Shown piece by piece: positions 8,071 to 15,937 of a stretch of 21,637 nt of DNA. The notes below the pieces were generated by a model. It ran no database searches, had not been told where the DNA came from, and was given only the letters and a program-made list of their open reading frames with translations. Where the stretch lies: the NCBI GenBank assembly GCA_029882235.1, contig JAOULB010000003.1:1-21637 (forward strand), written 5' to 3'. Source of the DNA: Gammaproteobacteria bacterium (GTDB lineage Bacteria; Pseudomonadota; Gammaproteobacteria; UBA6429; Thiohalophilaceae). How positions within the stretch are numbered: the first letter of the stretch is position 1; each line of letters starts with the position of its first letter. A program made the position numbers and the translations under genes.

Positions 8071-9393
8071 ATGCTGGAACAGCAGTGTGATGTACTGGTA
8101 ATAGGCGGTGGCCCGGCCGGTTCTACTGTATCTACCCTGCTTGCCGAGAAAGGCTGGTCGGTAACAATGCTGGAAAAGTCCCATCACCCTCGTTTTCATA
8201 TAGGCGAGTCTTTATTACCCATGAATTTACCTATTCTGGATCGTCTTGGTGTTTTGGCCCAGGTTGATGAGATTGGTATAAAAAAATACGCTGCTGAATT
8301 TAACTCGCTCAATCATGAACATCCTGTCACTTATTATTTTGCGCGCGCCCTGGATAAAAGCTTTCCTTATGCCTATGAAGTGCAACGCGACAAGTTTGAT
8401 AACATTTTATTTCGCAATGCCGCTAAGAAAGGTGTGACCACGCTCGAAGAAACAAAAGTCACACGAGTTGATTTTTTATCCGATCACTCATCTGTTATAG
8501 AAGCACAGAATAAAAGCGGCCAGACATTAACCTGGCGGGCAAAATTTCTGGTTGATGCCTCAGGTCGTGGCACGTTTCTCGGCAATAAGTTTAAAATCAA
8601 AAAACGCTGCAAGGATCATAATAGCGCAGCAATTTTTGGACACTTTAGTGATGTCGAACGCCGCCCCGGTAAAGACGAAGGCAATATCAGTGTTTACTGG
8701 TTTGAGCATGGCTGGTTCTGGATGATCCCTTTTAAAGATGGCAGCATGAGTGTCGGCGCTGTGTGCTGGCCATATTATCTGAATTCTCGCACCGTTGAGG
8801 TTGAACAATTTCTCTGGGACACCATTAACAGCAACCCGCTTGTTGCTGCACGTATGAATAATGCAAAACTGATCTCACCAGTCACCGCAACCGGTAATTT
8901 TTCTTACCGTGCAGAACGTATGGCGGGTGATGGTTATATTATGGTTGGCGATGCCTTTGCCTTTGTTGATCCTGTTTTCTCAAGTGGTGTGTTGTTAGCA
9001 ATGAATGGCGCGGTTGCTGCCTCAGAAATTGTTGATCAAATTCTACGTAAGCCTGAATCCGCACCCGCTTTGATTAAATCCTTCAACCATACGGTTCGAC
9101 ATGGCATTAAAACCTTTTCATGGTTTATTTATCGCATCACCCAACCTGCAATGCGAAACATGTTTATGGCTCCAAGAAACTGGTTTCATATGGAGGAAGG
9201 TATTCAATCCCTGCTAGCTGGTGATCTCTTCCGCGACACACCTTTAAAACGACCGCTTTTATTTTTTAAAATAATTTACTGGATATCATATCTATTCAAC
9301 TGGCGTGAAAACGCCGCTGCGCGAAATAAACGTAAACAGAGTTTGCGCGGTGGCCCGTTGAGCGTTAAAACGACAGATTCTCCTGAAGCTTGA
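8071..9393 (+). CDS. FAD-dependent oxidoreductase of the flavin-dependent halogenase family
   Basis: The 440-residue protein has an N-terminal Rossmann FAD site (VIGGGPAGSTVS, about residues 10-21), the motif RFHIGESLLP (41-50), and GWFWMIP, which matches the halogenase signature WxWxIP at 215-220. The second flavin motif is GDAFAFVDPVFSSG. A lysine pair in IKKYAAEF (K71/K72) is in the region where halogenases have their active-site lysine. These features place it among tryptophan-halogenase-like enzymes, but geranylgeranyl-reductase-like or monooxygenase activity cannot be excluded. The ATG at 8071 is chosen over a TTG at 8065 because the AAAAAGG stretch at 8057-8063 is 7 bases upstream. It has no biosynthetic cluster around it and no partner flavin reductase in the window. 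Confidence 0.8.
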   Translation: MLEQQCDVLVIGGGPAGSTVSTLLAEKGWSVTMLEKSHHPRFHIGESLLPMNLPILDRLGVLAQVDEIGIKKYAAEFNSLNHEHPVTYYFARALDKSFPYAYEVQRDKFDNILFRNAAKKGVTTLEETKVTRVDFLSDHSSVIEAQNKSGQTLTWRAKFLVDASGRGTFLGNKFKIKKRCKDHNSAAIFGHFSDVERRPGKDEGNISVYWFEHGWFWMIPFKDGSMSVGAVCWPYYLNSRTVEVEQFLWDTINSNPLVAARMNNAKLISPVTATGNFSYRAERMAGDGYIMVGDAFAFVDPVFSSGVLLAMNGAVAASEIVDQILRKPESAPALIKSFNHTVRHGIKTFSWFIYRITQPAMRNMFMAPRNWFHMEEGIQSLLAGDLFRDTPLKRPLLFFKIIYWISYLFNWRENAAARNKRKQSLRGGPLSVKTTDSPEA

Positions 9394-9405
9394 TCATTAG
9401 TAACG

Positions 9406-9433
9406 AAGGACTGACCGCCTCCTTTTCTTTTTT
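9406..9433 (+). terminator. Weak possible terminator after the flavoprotein gene
   Basis: A short dyad, AAGGA (9406-9410) and TCCTT (9420-9424), is followed by a T-rich run (TTCTTTTTT). The stem is only five base pairs with a 9-base loop, so termination may be incomplete. It is the only candidate in the 230 bp between the flavoprotein gene and the small ORF. Confidence 0.35.
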
Positions 9434-9625
9434 CAAATTGCTGAAATTTTCCTGTCCCATTACACTATCAGGCCAAAATATCATATCTATATGCAATTGA
9501 TTTTCTATGACTTTTGTAAAGTTTTGGAAAAATTGCTCTAAACATGGATCTTTATTGGAGCTCAAAACGTCCTGGTAATTACAACTGACAATAAAACTGT
9601 TACTGCATGACAACAGGAGTTTGAG

Positions 9626-9697
9626 ATGAATATTGAAATAATCTTGTGGCTGGTTGCTGCTGCATCAATGGTGTCTCTTTGGTTACCTTACCTTTAA
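9626..9697 (+). CDS. Candidate 23-residue membrane microprotein
   Basis: The short frame encodes MNIEIILWLVAAASMVSLW followed by four residues (LPYL) and a TAA. It is preceded by AGGAG at 9615-9619, 6 bases from the ATG, as good as any ribosome binding site here. The peptide is one hydrophobic segment with an acidic N-terminus, long enough to span the membrane once. The stop ends exactly one base before the stop codon of the opposing response regulator gene, so the two genes are convergent with no gap. I do not recognise it; bacterial single-helix microproteins commonly modulate larger membrane proteins. It could also be chance. Confidence 0.4.
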   Translation: MNIEIILWLVAAASMVSLWLPYL

Positions 9698-10648
9698 CTA
9701 CCATCCTATATCCGAATCAACACCTGTAAATGCAGTTACCTGGTTGCCTTTGTCGTTATATGTAATACGATCAAAGCTCATGGCATTTGCCTGAGCGATA
9801 CCACGCCCATGATTATCCTGAGCACGTGCAGGATCGACTTGCATATACTTATGCCATTCAAACCCCTTACCCTGGTCACTGATCGTAATATATATCCCGT
9901 CTTCGTTGCGTTGTAATTTTACAGCGACCTGCTTATCTTTATTTTCCGGAAGAACTCCGCGACGCAAAACCTCTTCTCGCCAGTTATTGTTATTTAGCAA
10001 ATCAGTTTTTTTCTCATAGCCAATTTCTAAATTACCATGCTCTACTGCATTAATTAACAATTCTGCCAAACCGGAAATGGCACGTGATGGGACAGGGTAA
10101 AAATTAGCAATAAAACAAGCCAGACTTTCTGCCTCTTGTAGTGAAGAACACTTAAATGAACATTTATCCATTAAAGAAAATCCGGCTAAATGTTGGTTAA
10201 TCTCTGCATTCAATGTATTCCTTTGATTAATATCTCGAATTGCCGCTGACACCACAGAGTAAAGCACACCAGAATTAATTGGTTTAGTTAAATAGTAATA
10301 AACTCCAGCATCAATTCCTTTTTTAATTTGCTCTGGTTCTTTATCTCCCGTAAGCATGATGATAGGTATATCTTTCATTACTGGATCCTGCTTGAGCGTC
10401 ACCACAACCTCTAAACCAGTCATTTCTGGCATAACCTGATCCATCAAAATCAGATCAACACTATGTTCTCCGCGCAGCAACAAATTTAACGCCTCTTTGC
10501 CATCACTTGCTGTTATGACAGAATACCCAAGACTTTCAACAAAAGTCTTAAGCAACTCAAGCATATTTTCATCATCATCTACTGCAAGGACATTGACTCT
10601 ATATGCGCTATTTTCTGGATTTGTATTATGTTGTTTCATAAGTTGCAT
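9698..10648 (-). CDS. Response regulator fused to an RsbW-like (GHKL) ATPase domain
   Basis: The 316-residue protein has an N-terminal receiver (acidic DDD at 24-26, phospho-acceptor D70 in LILMDQVMPEM, T100, K122). A linker of about 30 residues leads to a C-terminal ATPase domain (about 165-310). That domain shows an N box (LLINAVEHGNL; N200, H204, N206), DQGKGF as G1 box and NHGRGI as G2 box. This is the HATPase_c_2 type seen in anti-sigma kinases RsbW/SpoIIAB and at the end of SpoIIE-type phosphatases. There is no HisKA box and no PP2C domain, so it is not a standard histidine kinase. It is the last gene of the secretion operon, 16 bp after the HlyD gene, with AAGGAGA at 10657-10663. It may control a partner anti-anti-sigma protein encoded elsewhere. 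Confidence 0.85.
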   Translation of the reverse strand: MQLMKQHNTNPENSAYRVNVLAVDDDENMLELLKTFVESLGYSVITASDGKEALNLLLRGEHSVDLILMDQVMPEMTGLEVVVTLKQDPVMKDIPIIMLTGDKEPEQIKKGIDAGVYYYLTKPINSGVLYSVVSAAIRDINQRNTLNAEINQHLAGFSLMDKCSFKCSSLQEAESLACFIANFYPVPSRAISGLAELLINAVEHGNLEIGYEKKTDLLNNNNWREEVLRRGVLPENKDKQVAVKLQRNEDGIYITISDQGKGFEWHKYMQVDPARAQDNHGRGIAQANAMSFDRITYNDKGNQVTAFTGVDSDIGW

Positions 10649-10664
10649 GATGGCGATCTCCTTA

Positions 10665-11927
10665 TTATCTCTCCGTCAGAGCCGATCTTAATGACTGGTG
10701 TATAGGCTTTAACAAATAGGCAAGAATGGTTTTCTTTCCAGTCACAATATCTGCCTCGACAATCATTCCTGGCAAAATAATATTCTTGCGTGAGGCTTTA
10801 CCGACATAATTATTTTTCAAGGTTATTCTTCCTCTATAATACGGCTCACCTGTTTCATTTATAAACGTTGTTGCGGATAAAAACTCCAGCAAACCTTCGG
10901 CTGCTCCATAGCGTGAAAAATCATAGGAACTAACAATTACTTTGACCGGCTGGCCTACTTGAACGTGACCTATATCTTTGGGTGAAATTCGTGCCTCGAC
11001 CACCAGGTTCTTATCAACGGGGACTATCTCCATGAGAGTTTTTCCTGGTTCGATAATGCCTCCTATCGTATTCACCTTAAGTCCTTTAACCAGACCATAA
11101 ACAGGCGATCTAACCTGCAAACGTTCAAGCTTGTTTTTTAATTTATTCAGAACCTCATGATTTTGAGCAAGCCTTGACTCGATCACACTTAGCTCACCAT
11201 GAATTTCCTCTTCTATTTTGCTAACTTCTTTTTGATACTGCAAAATTGTCAGTTTTGATACGTGTCCTTTTTTACGCATTCTTTCCTGTAATGCCAGTTC
11301 TTCCTTTGCTAATTGCAGGTTGTTTTTAAGTTTTCTGGAGCGTTTATACAATTTTGCAATTTGTGGGTTATTTGTATTCGCCAGATCCGCATAATTATTT
11401 ACCTTCTGGTTAATGCCTTTATTATTTGTATATTTTGAGAAGTCTGGTTTTCTATTTTCAAGCATGGCGCGTAGACGCTCGGCCTCAAGATTTAAATAAA
11501 GTTGCATCGCATTTTCCTTTGCAAGATCCTGTTTAGTTGCCCCATCATTGATCTTTAACAAAACCTGATTTTTCTGCACCAGGTCTCCTTCTCCTGTCAG
11601 GATATCGGTGACTATTCCACCATCGAGATGCTGCACGACCTGCACAAAACCTTTTGGCACAACTTCTCCTTTTGCTTTCGCAACTTCATTAACTTTCGCA
11701 ATACTTGCCCAAATAATAAATATTACAATAGCTGCATTAACCCAGGTCATTGTCATTCTCGCAAGATAAGGATTTACTGCCTCTTCCAACATGACTGACT
11801 GCGGCAAGTATCGAAGCTGTTCACTTTCACTGCGCAACATTCGGTTTCTATGAAAAATATCAACGCTTTTCAATTTCGAAAAAACTGATATAAATTTTAT
11901 TAGAATAATGTTAATTATTTTTTTCAT
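10665..11927 (-). CDS. HlyD-family membrane fusion protein of type I secretion
   Basis: The 420-residue protein has a cytoplasmic N-terminus, one membrane helix at about residues 59-78, and a barrel-sandwich (lipoyl) half-motif around VQHLDGGIVTDI. A long charged helical region (about 150-285) should form the periplasmic hairpin reaching TolC. The second lipoyl half follows (LQVRSPVYGLVKGLKVNTIG), and the C-terminal beta domain ends with the family motif LPGMIVEADIVTGKKTIL. It is the adaptor between the inner-membrane ABC complex and an outer-membrane channel. Its ATG is 1 base after the stop of the ABC gene and has no good ribosome binding site, so it probably depends on translational coupling. 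It belongs to the RTX/LapC-like branch. No TolC gene is in the window. Confidence 0.92.
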   Translation of the reverse strand: MKKIINIILIKFISVFSKLKSVDIFHRNRMLRSESEQLRYLPQSVMLEEAVNPYLARMTMTWVNAAIVIFIIWASIAKVNEVAKAKGEVVPKGFVQVVQHLDGGIVTDILTGEGDLVQKNQVLLKINDGATKQDLAKENAMQLYLNLEAERLRAMLENRKPDFSKYTNNKGINQKVNNYADLANTNNPQIAKLYKRSRKLKNNLQLAKEELALQERMRKKGHVSKLTILQYQKEVSKIEEEIHGELSVIESRLAQNHEVLNKLKNKLERLQVRSPVYGLVKGLKVNTIGGIIEPGKTLMEIVPVDKNLVVEARISPKDIGHVQVGQPVKVIVSSYDFSRYGAAEGLLEFLSATTFINETGEPYYRGRITLKNNYVGKASRKNIILPGMIVEADIVTGKKTILAYLLKPIHQSLRSALTER

Positions 11928-11928
11928 A

Positions 11929-14139
11929 TTAATAACTTCGTTTATTCATTTCTTTTATTATTTCATCGGGTGTTGATACGAATGGAACTCCGCCCTCCCT
12001 GAGCAATATCGCTACATTTGCCATTCTTAGATAATCCTCTCGATGAGTAACAAGCACGATCGTTCGTTGACCACGCCATTTATTCAGTAAACGATGGTAT
12101 GCTTTTCCTGCAGATCCATTTAATAAAACATAAGGCAATTCATCGATAAGCATGATAGGCGTAGTCTTTATCAGAGCACGAGCCAGGTTTAACTTATATG
12201 CCAGACCTGTTTGCAAACCCGCATTGTTTTTTCCTATCTGGGTTTCTATTCCCTTAGGTAGTTTGCATACCTCTTCCCATGCATCGACTTCCTGTAAGGC
12301 ATCTCTCAATGACTCATCACTGGCAAGCGCATCAGACAAACGAAGATTTTCTGCGATTGTCCCCTGAAAAAAACTTGGTGTCTGGGGCACATAGGCAATG
12401 TTTTGACGTAGTTCAATGGGATCTAGTTGTCGTATATCAATTCCATCAACACGGACTGTTCCAGCTTGTGGCTGATATAAGCCATTCGCTAACTTTAATA
12501 TTGTCGATTTACCTGAACCATTAACACCTACAATGGCAACGACCTGTCCAGGTTCAACCTGAAATGAAAGACCACTAAATATGGGATCCAGCTCTCTGGT
12601 ATAACGCAAACCAACCTTGGAAAAACTTATTTGCCCTTTAAGATCGCTGAGACGTGACTTTACTTTTTCAACATCTCGTTCTGTTTCGATCTCCATCAAG
12701 CGGTTAATCTGATCAATCGCATTTTGAATTTGTTCCAGGCGTGAAATTGAAGTGCAAAATATTTGAAAAGGAGTTAAAACACGCCAAACAAGAATGATGG
12801 TCGCAATTAATGTTCCCGTTGTAATGTTGTTTTCCCATACAAGATCAATCCCCCAGACAATTGTGATAAGACCGGATAGAATAAATATGCCATGCGCAAT
12901 ACTCTCAACTATTGACGCAAGAAATCCTGCCCGAAATCCTGCAAGTGACGCCTTGCCAGAGTGTTCATGAAAAAGCTGAAACCAGCTGCTGGTCATTCCG
13001 CAGCCTCGCAAGGTGTGCATTTTTTCGAAAGTTTCGACAATTATTTGCTGACGATCTGATGATGCCTTACCTGCTAGCTTAATTGCCGTCTTAAGTCTTT
13101 GTCTAAACCAGAAAAACACCGCCGTATACAACATAGCCGCAAGAAACGGGATCAAAGCCAGCTTTCCTGCAATCAACGCAATCGCCAACAAAATAATCAA
13201 TGTAAAAGGCAATTCGACAATTGCTAGAAATAGCGCACTACTAAAAAACTCTCTAACAGCATCAAAAGCTTTGAGTCGCGATATTTGTGATGAAACTGAT
13301 GCACGTTCAATAAATATTGGCGGCAACATCATCAGCTTTTCAAATATTTTATTACTTACGATATTGTCCAGACGTGAACTAATCCATGCGAGCGAGCGTG
13401 TTCGCAACCCTCGCACACCCCATTCCATTAGTAGCGCGAGACAGGCACCAATTGTTAGCGGCAACAACGTATTCAATGAATGCTCAGTGATAACCTTATC
13501 GTACACCAACATCACAAAGATTGGTGCAGCAATTGAAACCATCCCGAGCGCAACGCTGAGTATTAGGGCACGTGCAAATAATCCTCTAAATCTCTCAAGC
13601 AATGAACGAAACCAACTAAAACCGGAAACACGCCGAACTGATTCTGAAGCAATATCTTCGATATTCTCTTTTTTGGTAAAAAAGTAGGCGACACCGCAAA
13701 CTCTTGCATTACTATCAAAATATATAACTTCATTATTATTGGTAAAAACTGAATATTTATTGTCTTCATTTTTGTTTTTTGTCACAACGAGAGACGTGTA
13801 TTTGTTCTGATACACCTCATCCGGAATAAATAAACAAGGAAGTAATCGCTTATCCATGTCGCAAATACGTAATTTAACTGCACGACCTATATAGCCCAGC
13901 TCGACCATTGCATTGAGAACATCGACAACACCAATATATTCGGCCTTATAGGGTAATATCTCACTTAAGCGATTAAGTTTTACTGGAAGTGCCAACTCTT
14001 TGATCAAAGTGAGCAGACATGCAGACAGATCTGTTTTCAGAGATTTTTTTGGAAGCCAGCCTGTATCTCTAAGATATTTTAATACCTTGTTTATACTATT
14101 TTCACCAACAAACCCTTCTAGCTCTAGAGCAACATTCAT
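11929..14139 (-). CDS. Type I secretion ABC transporter with N-terminal C39-like domain and intact ATP site
   Basis: The 736-residue protein has an N-terminal domain of about 170 residues resembling the C39-like domain of HlyB/LapB transporters, with no recognisable protease cysteine motif. A six-helix membrane domain lies at about 185-470 and an ABC ATPase domain at about 500-736. Walker A is GVNGSGKS (538-545), the Q-loop YVPQ is intact, Walker B ends in IDE with E667, and H699 is present in the switch. The signature is badly degraded, AGLQTGLAYK (640-649) in place of LSGGQ-type, and the D-loop ALD is lost. The start overlaps the preceding ABC gene by one base (TAATG). Its defects complement those of that neighbour, which suggests a heterodimer. 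Confidence 0.9.
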   Translation of the reverse strand: MNVALELEGFVGENSINKVLKYLRDTGWLPKKSLKTDLSACLLTLIKELALPVKLNRLSEILPYKAEYIGVVDVLNAMVELGYIGRAVKLRICDMDKRLLPCLFIPDEVYQNKYTSLVVTKNKNEDNKYSVFTNNNEVIYFDSNARVCGVAYFFTKKENIEDIASESVRRVSGFSWFRSLLERFRGLFARALILSVALGMVSIAAPIFVMLVYDKVITEHSLNTLLPLTIGACLALLMEWGVRGLRTRSLAWISSRLDNIVSNKIFEKLMMLPPIFIERASVSSQISRLKAFDAVREFFSSALFLAIVELPFTLIILLAIALIAGKLALIPFLAAMLYTAVFFWFRQRLKTAIKLAGKASSDRQQIIVETFEKMHTLRGCGMTSSWFQLFHEHSGKASLAGFRAGFLASIVESIAHGIFILSGLITIVWGIDLVWENNITTGTLIATIILVWRVLTPFQIFCTSISRLEQIQNAIDQINRLMEIETERDVEKVKSRLSDLKGQISFSKVGLRYTRELDPIFSGLSFQVEPGQVVAIVGVNGSGKSTILKLANGLYQPQAGTVRVDGIDIRQLDPIELRQNIAYVPQTPSFFQGTIAENLRLSDALASDESLRDALQEVDAWEEVCKLPKGIETQIGKNNAGLQTGLAYKLNLARALIKTTPIMLIDELPYVLLNGSAGKAYHRLLNKWRGQRTIVLVTHREDYLRMANVAILLREGGVPFVSTPDEIIKEMNKRSY

Positions 14140-15932
14140 TATCGTGCTCCCACATATGAAACCAGGCCGTAATTTTTTATACTTTCCACTGTTTCATTTT
14201 TCTGTAGTGCCTTATTGCTTAGAACATACTCAGTTTGCGCAAGCCCCATTATATTTCTATCATTGGTGACAATAATCATGGTCACCTTTCCTTTTAGTCG
14301 GGCAAGTAAGCGGTAGACCTGATTGTATCCTTCCTTATCTAATGCACGATCAGCGTTATCAAATAATATTATGCGCGGTTTTGATGCAAGAACACGTGCT
14401 ATGGTAATGCGTTGCTTGACACCTGGTGGTATTGGGTCTGCGGTACTGCCTTCCAGTTTTGTTTCGTAGCCTGCTGGTAATTTGCTAATTTCTTTATCAA
14501 GCCCAAGCAGTCTAACCAGCTCATAAACCCTGTCGTCGGGCAGACCACCAAACGCATTTAAATTTTCCCATATTGTTCCTCTGAAAATTGTGCCTTCCAT
14601 CGCTAGATACCCAATGTGCTGTATCAACATGCGCGCTGGGTAACGCGTAGACTCGACCCCATTAATCAGTACTTTTCCATTTGTAGGCTGATAAAATCCC
14701 GCCATTAATTGTAATAAAGTAGTTTTGCCACTACTAAAGTCATCTGTGATGGAAATACTCTGCCCGGGATACAGCTTCAAGTTTAGATTATCAAAAAGCT
14801 GCGATTCATTTGGCCCATATGAAAATGAGAGATTGTGAATTTCAAGCAAGCCTACACTTTTGTTCAATTCGGCCGGACTAGATCGTGCATGAGATGGCAA
14901 CTCAAACACTTCAACAATTTTATCAAGAGCGAGTTTAAAATCCTGATATCGTGTCCAGACTCCTAAAGTCCTTTGTACGGGTTGCATTATTCTCCCTGAT
15001 AACAGTACACAGGCAATAAGAGCGCCGAGTGTAAGCTGGCCTTGCATTGCAAGTGGCGCACCAAAACTGATTATTCCAACGATCATCCCTTGCGTAAAAA
15101 GGGCACCATAGTTTATCGCCTTATTCGTTTGTTTTGACACATTGTAATTTGAAAAACTTGCTTCTTTTTGTATTTTTTCATAACGTCTTTGAAACAATGT
15201 TTCAATACCTAGCGACTTAACTGAATGTATCCCATTCAAGGTCTCTATAATAAAACCCATACGCATCTCATCAAGTCTTTCTCTACTTATAAGCGCTTCT
15301 TTTAATTCTTTACCCAAAGTTATCGCGATTAAAACAAATAACGAAAGCAACACAACAGGAACAAGCACTAAAATCCCTGCCAGATAAGCAATCAGCCCAA
15401 TAAAAATAAACACAAATGGCAAGTCGATTAGAATTGTTAATGCCTGACCGCCAAAAAACTCTCTTAACTTGGCAATACCCGCCATGCGCTGCAATTGCTC
15501 GCCTGGTTCTTTTTGTTCTAACGAAGAAAGATCTGCGGCAAGCATATAGCGCATCGCATTACATGCAATCACATGCTCATAAACCGCGCTTGCCCATGTG
15601 ATAACATAAGATCGACCAAGCCTTAGAATCCCTTCCATAACTACAACCACACATACAGCTGCAGATAATACATAAAGGGTCGCAATATTTTCATTAACGA
15701 GAATCCGGTCATAAACCTGCAGAGTCAGAATTGGAAGCGCAAGCGCTAACAGATTAATTGACAATGAGGCTAAAACCAGATGCGTACGCTTAACGTCAAA
15801 CGACACCGCAGGTCTCTTAACAGCTTCATCCGGCAATGCCGGATGAAGCATTGAGAATAAGCGCTGCTGATACTTCGAAAAATATCCGCCTTTTTCTATA
15901 TAGTTTTCACCAGATCCTTGATGTGATTCCAT
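14139..15932 (-). CDS. Degenerate ABC half-transporter, partner of the type I secretion ATPase
   Basis: The 597-residue protein has an ABC membrane domain (about 45-335) and an ATPase domain (about 360-597) but no C39-like N-terminus. The ATP site is damaged at several places. The Walker A reads TDDFSSGKT (396-404) without the usual first glycine, and the Q-loop glutamine is replaced (YLAMEG). Walker B ends FDN, so the catalytic glutamate is N526, and the switch histidine is N557 in VTNDRN. The signature region IPPGVKQR (501-508) keeps glycine and the downstream QR, and the D-loop ALD is intact. It is therefore probably a non-hydrolysing partner that supplies a signature to the other ABC protein. 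GGAGG inside the last codons of the upstream gene is its likely ribosome binding site. Confidence 0.9.
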   Translation of the reverse strand: MESHQGSGENYIEKGGYFSKYQQRLFSMLHPALPDEAVKRPAVSFDVKRTHLVLASLSINLLALALPILTLQVYDRILVNENIATLYVLSAAVCVVVVMEGILRLGRSYVITWASAVYEHVIACNAMRYMLAADLSSLEQKEPGEQLQRMAGIAKLREFFGGQALTILIDLPFVFIFIGLIAYLAGILVLVPVVLLSLFVLIAITLGKELKEALISRERLDEMRMGFIIETLNGIHSVKSLGIETLFQRRYEKIQKEASFSNYNVSKQTNKAINYGALFTQGMIVGIISFGAPLAMQGQLTLGALIACVLLSGRIMQPVQRTLGVWTRYQDFKLALDKIVEVFELPSHARSSPAELNKSVGLLEIHNLSFSYGPNESQLFDNLNLKLYPGQSISITDDFSSGKTTLLQLMAGFYQPTNGKVLINGVESTRYPARMLIQHIGYLAMEGTIFRGTIWENLNAFGGLPDDRVYELVRLLGLDKEISKLPAGYETKLEGSTADPIPPGVKQRITIARVLASKPRIILFDNADRALDKEGYNQVYRLLARLKGKVTMIIVTNDRNIMGLAQTEYVLSNKALQKNETVESIKNYGLVSYVGAR

Positions 15933-15937
15933 TACAC

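Noticed and set aside
9365..9613. Minus-strand frame of 82 codons between the flavoprotein gene and the small ORF
   Set aside because: It starts with TTG, has no ribosome binding site, runs into the end of the flavoprotein gene and shows no recognisable domain.
11929..14139. C39 peptidase that would cleave a double-glycine leader
   Set aside because: The N-terminal domain lacks a recognisable catalytic cysteine motif, and the candidate substrate has no double-glycine leader, so a non-proteolytic C39-like domain is more likely.
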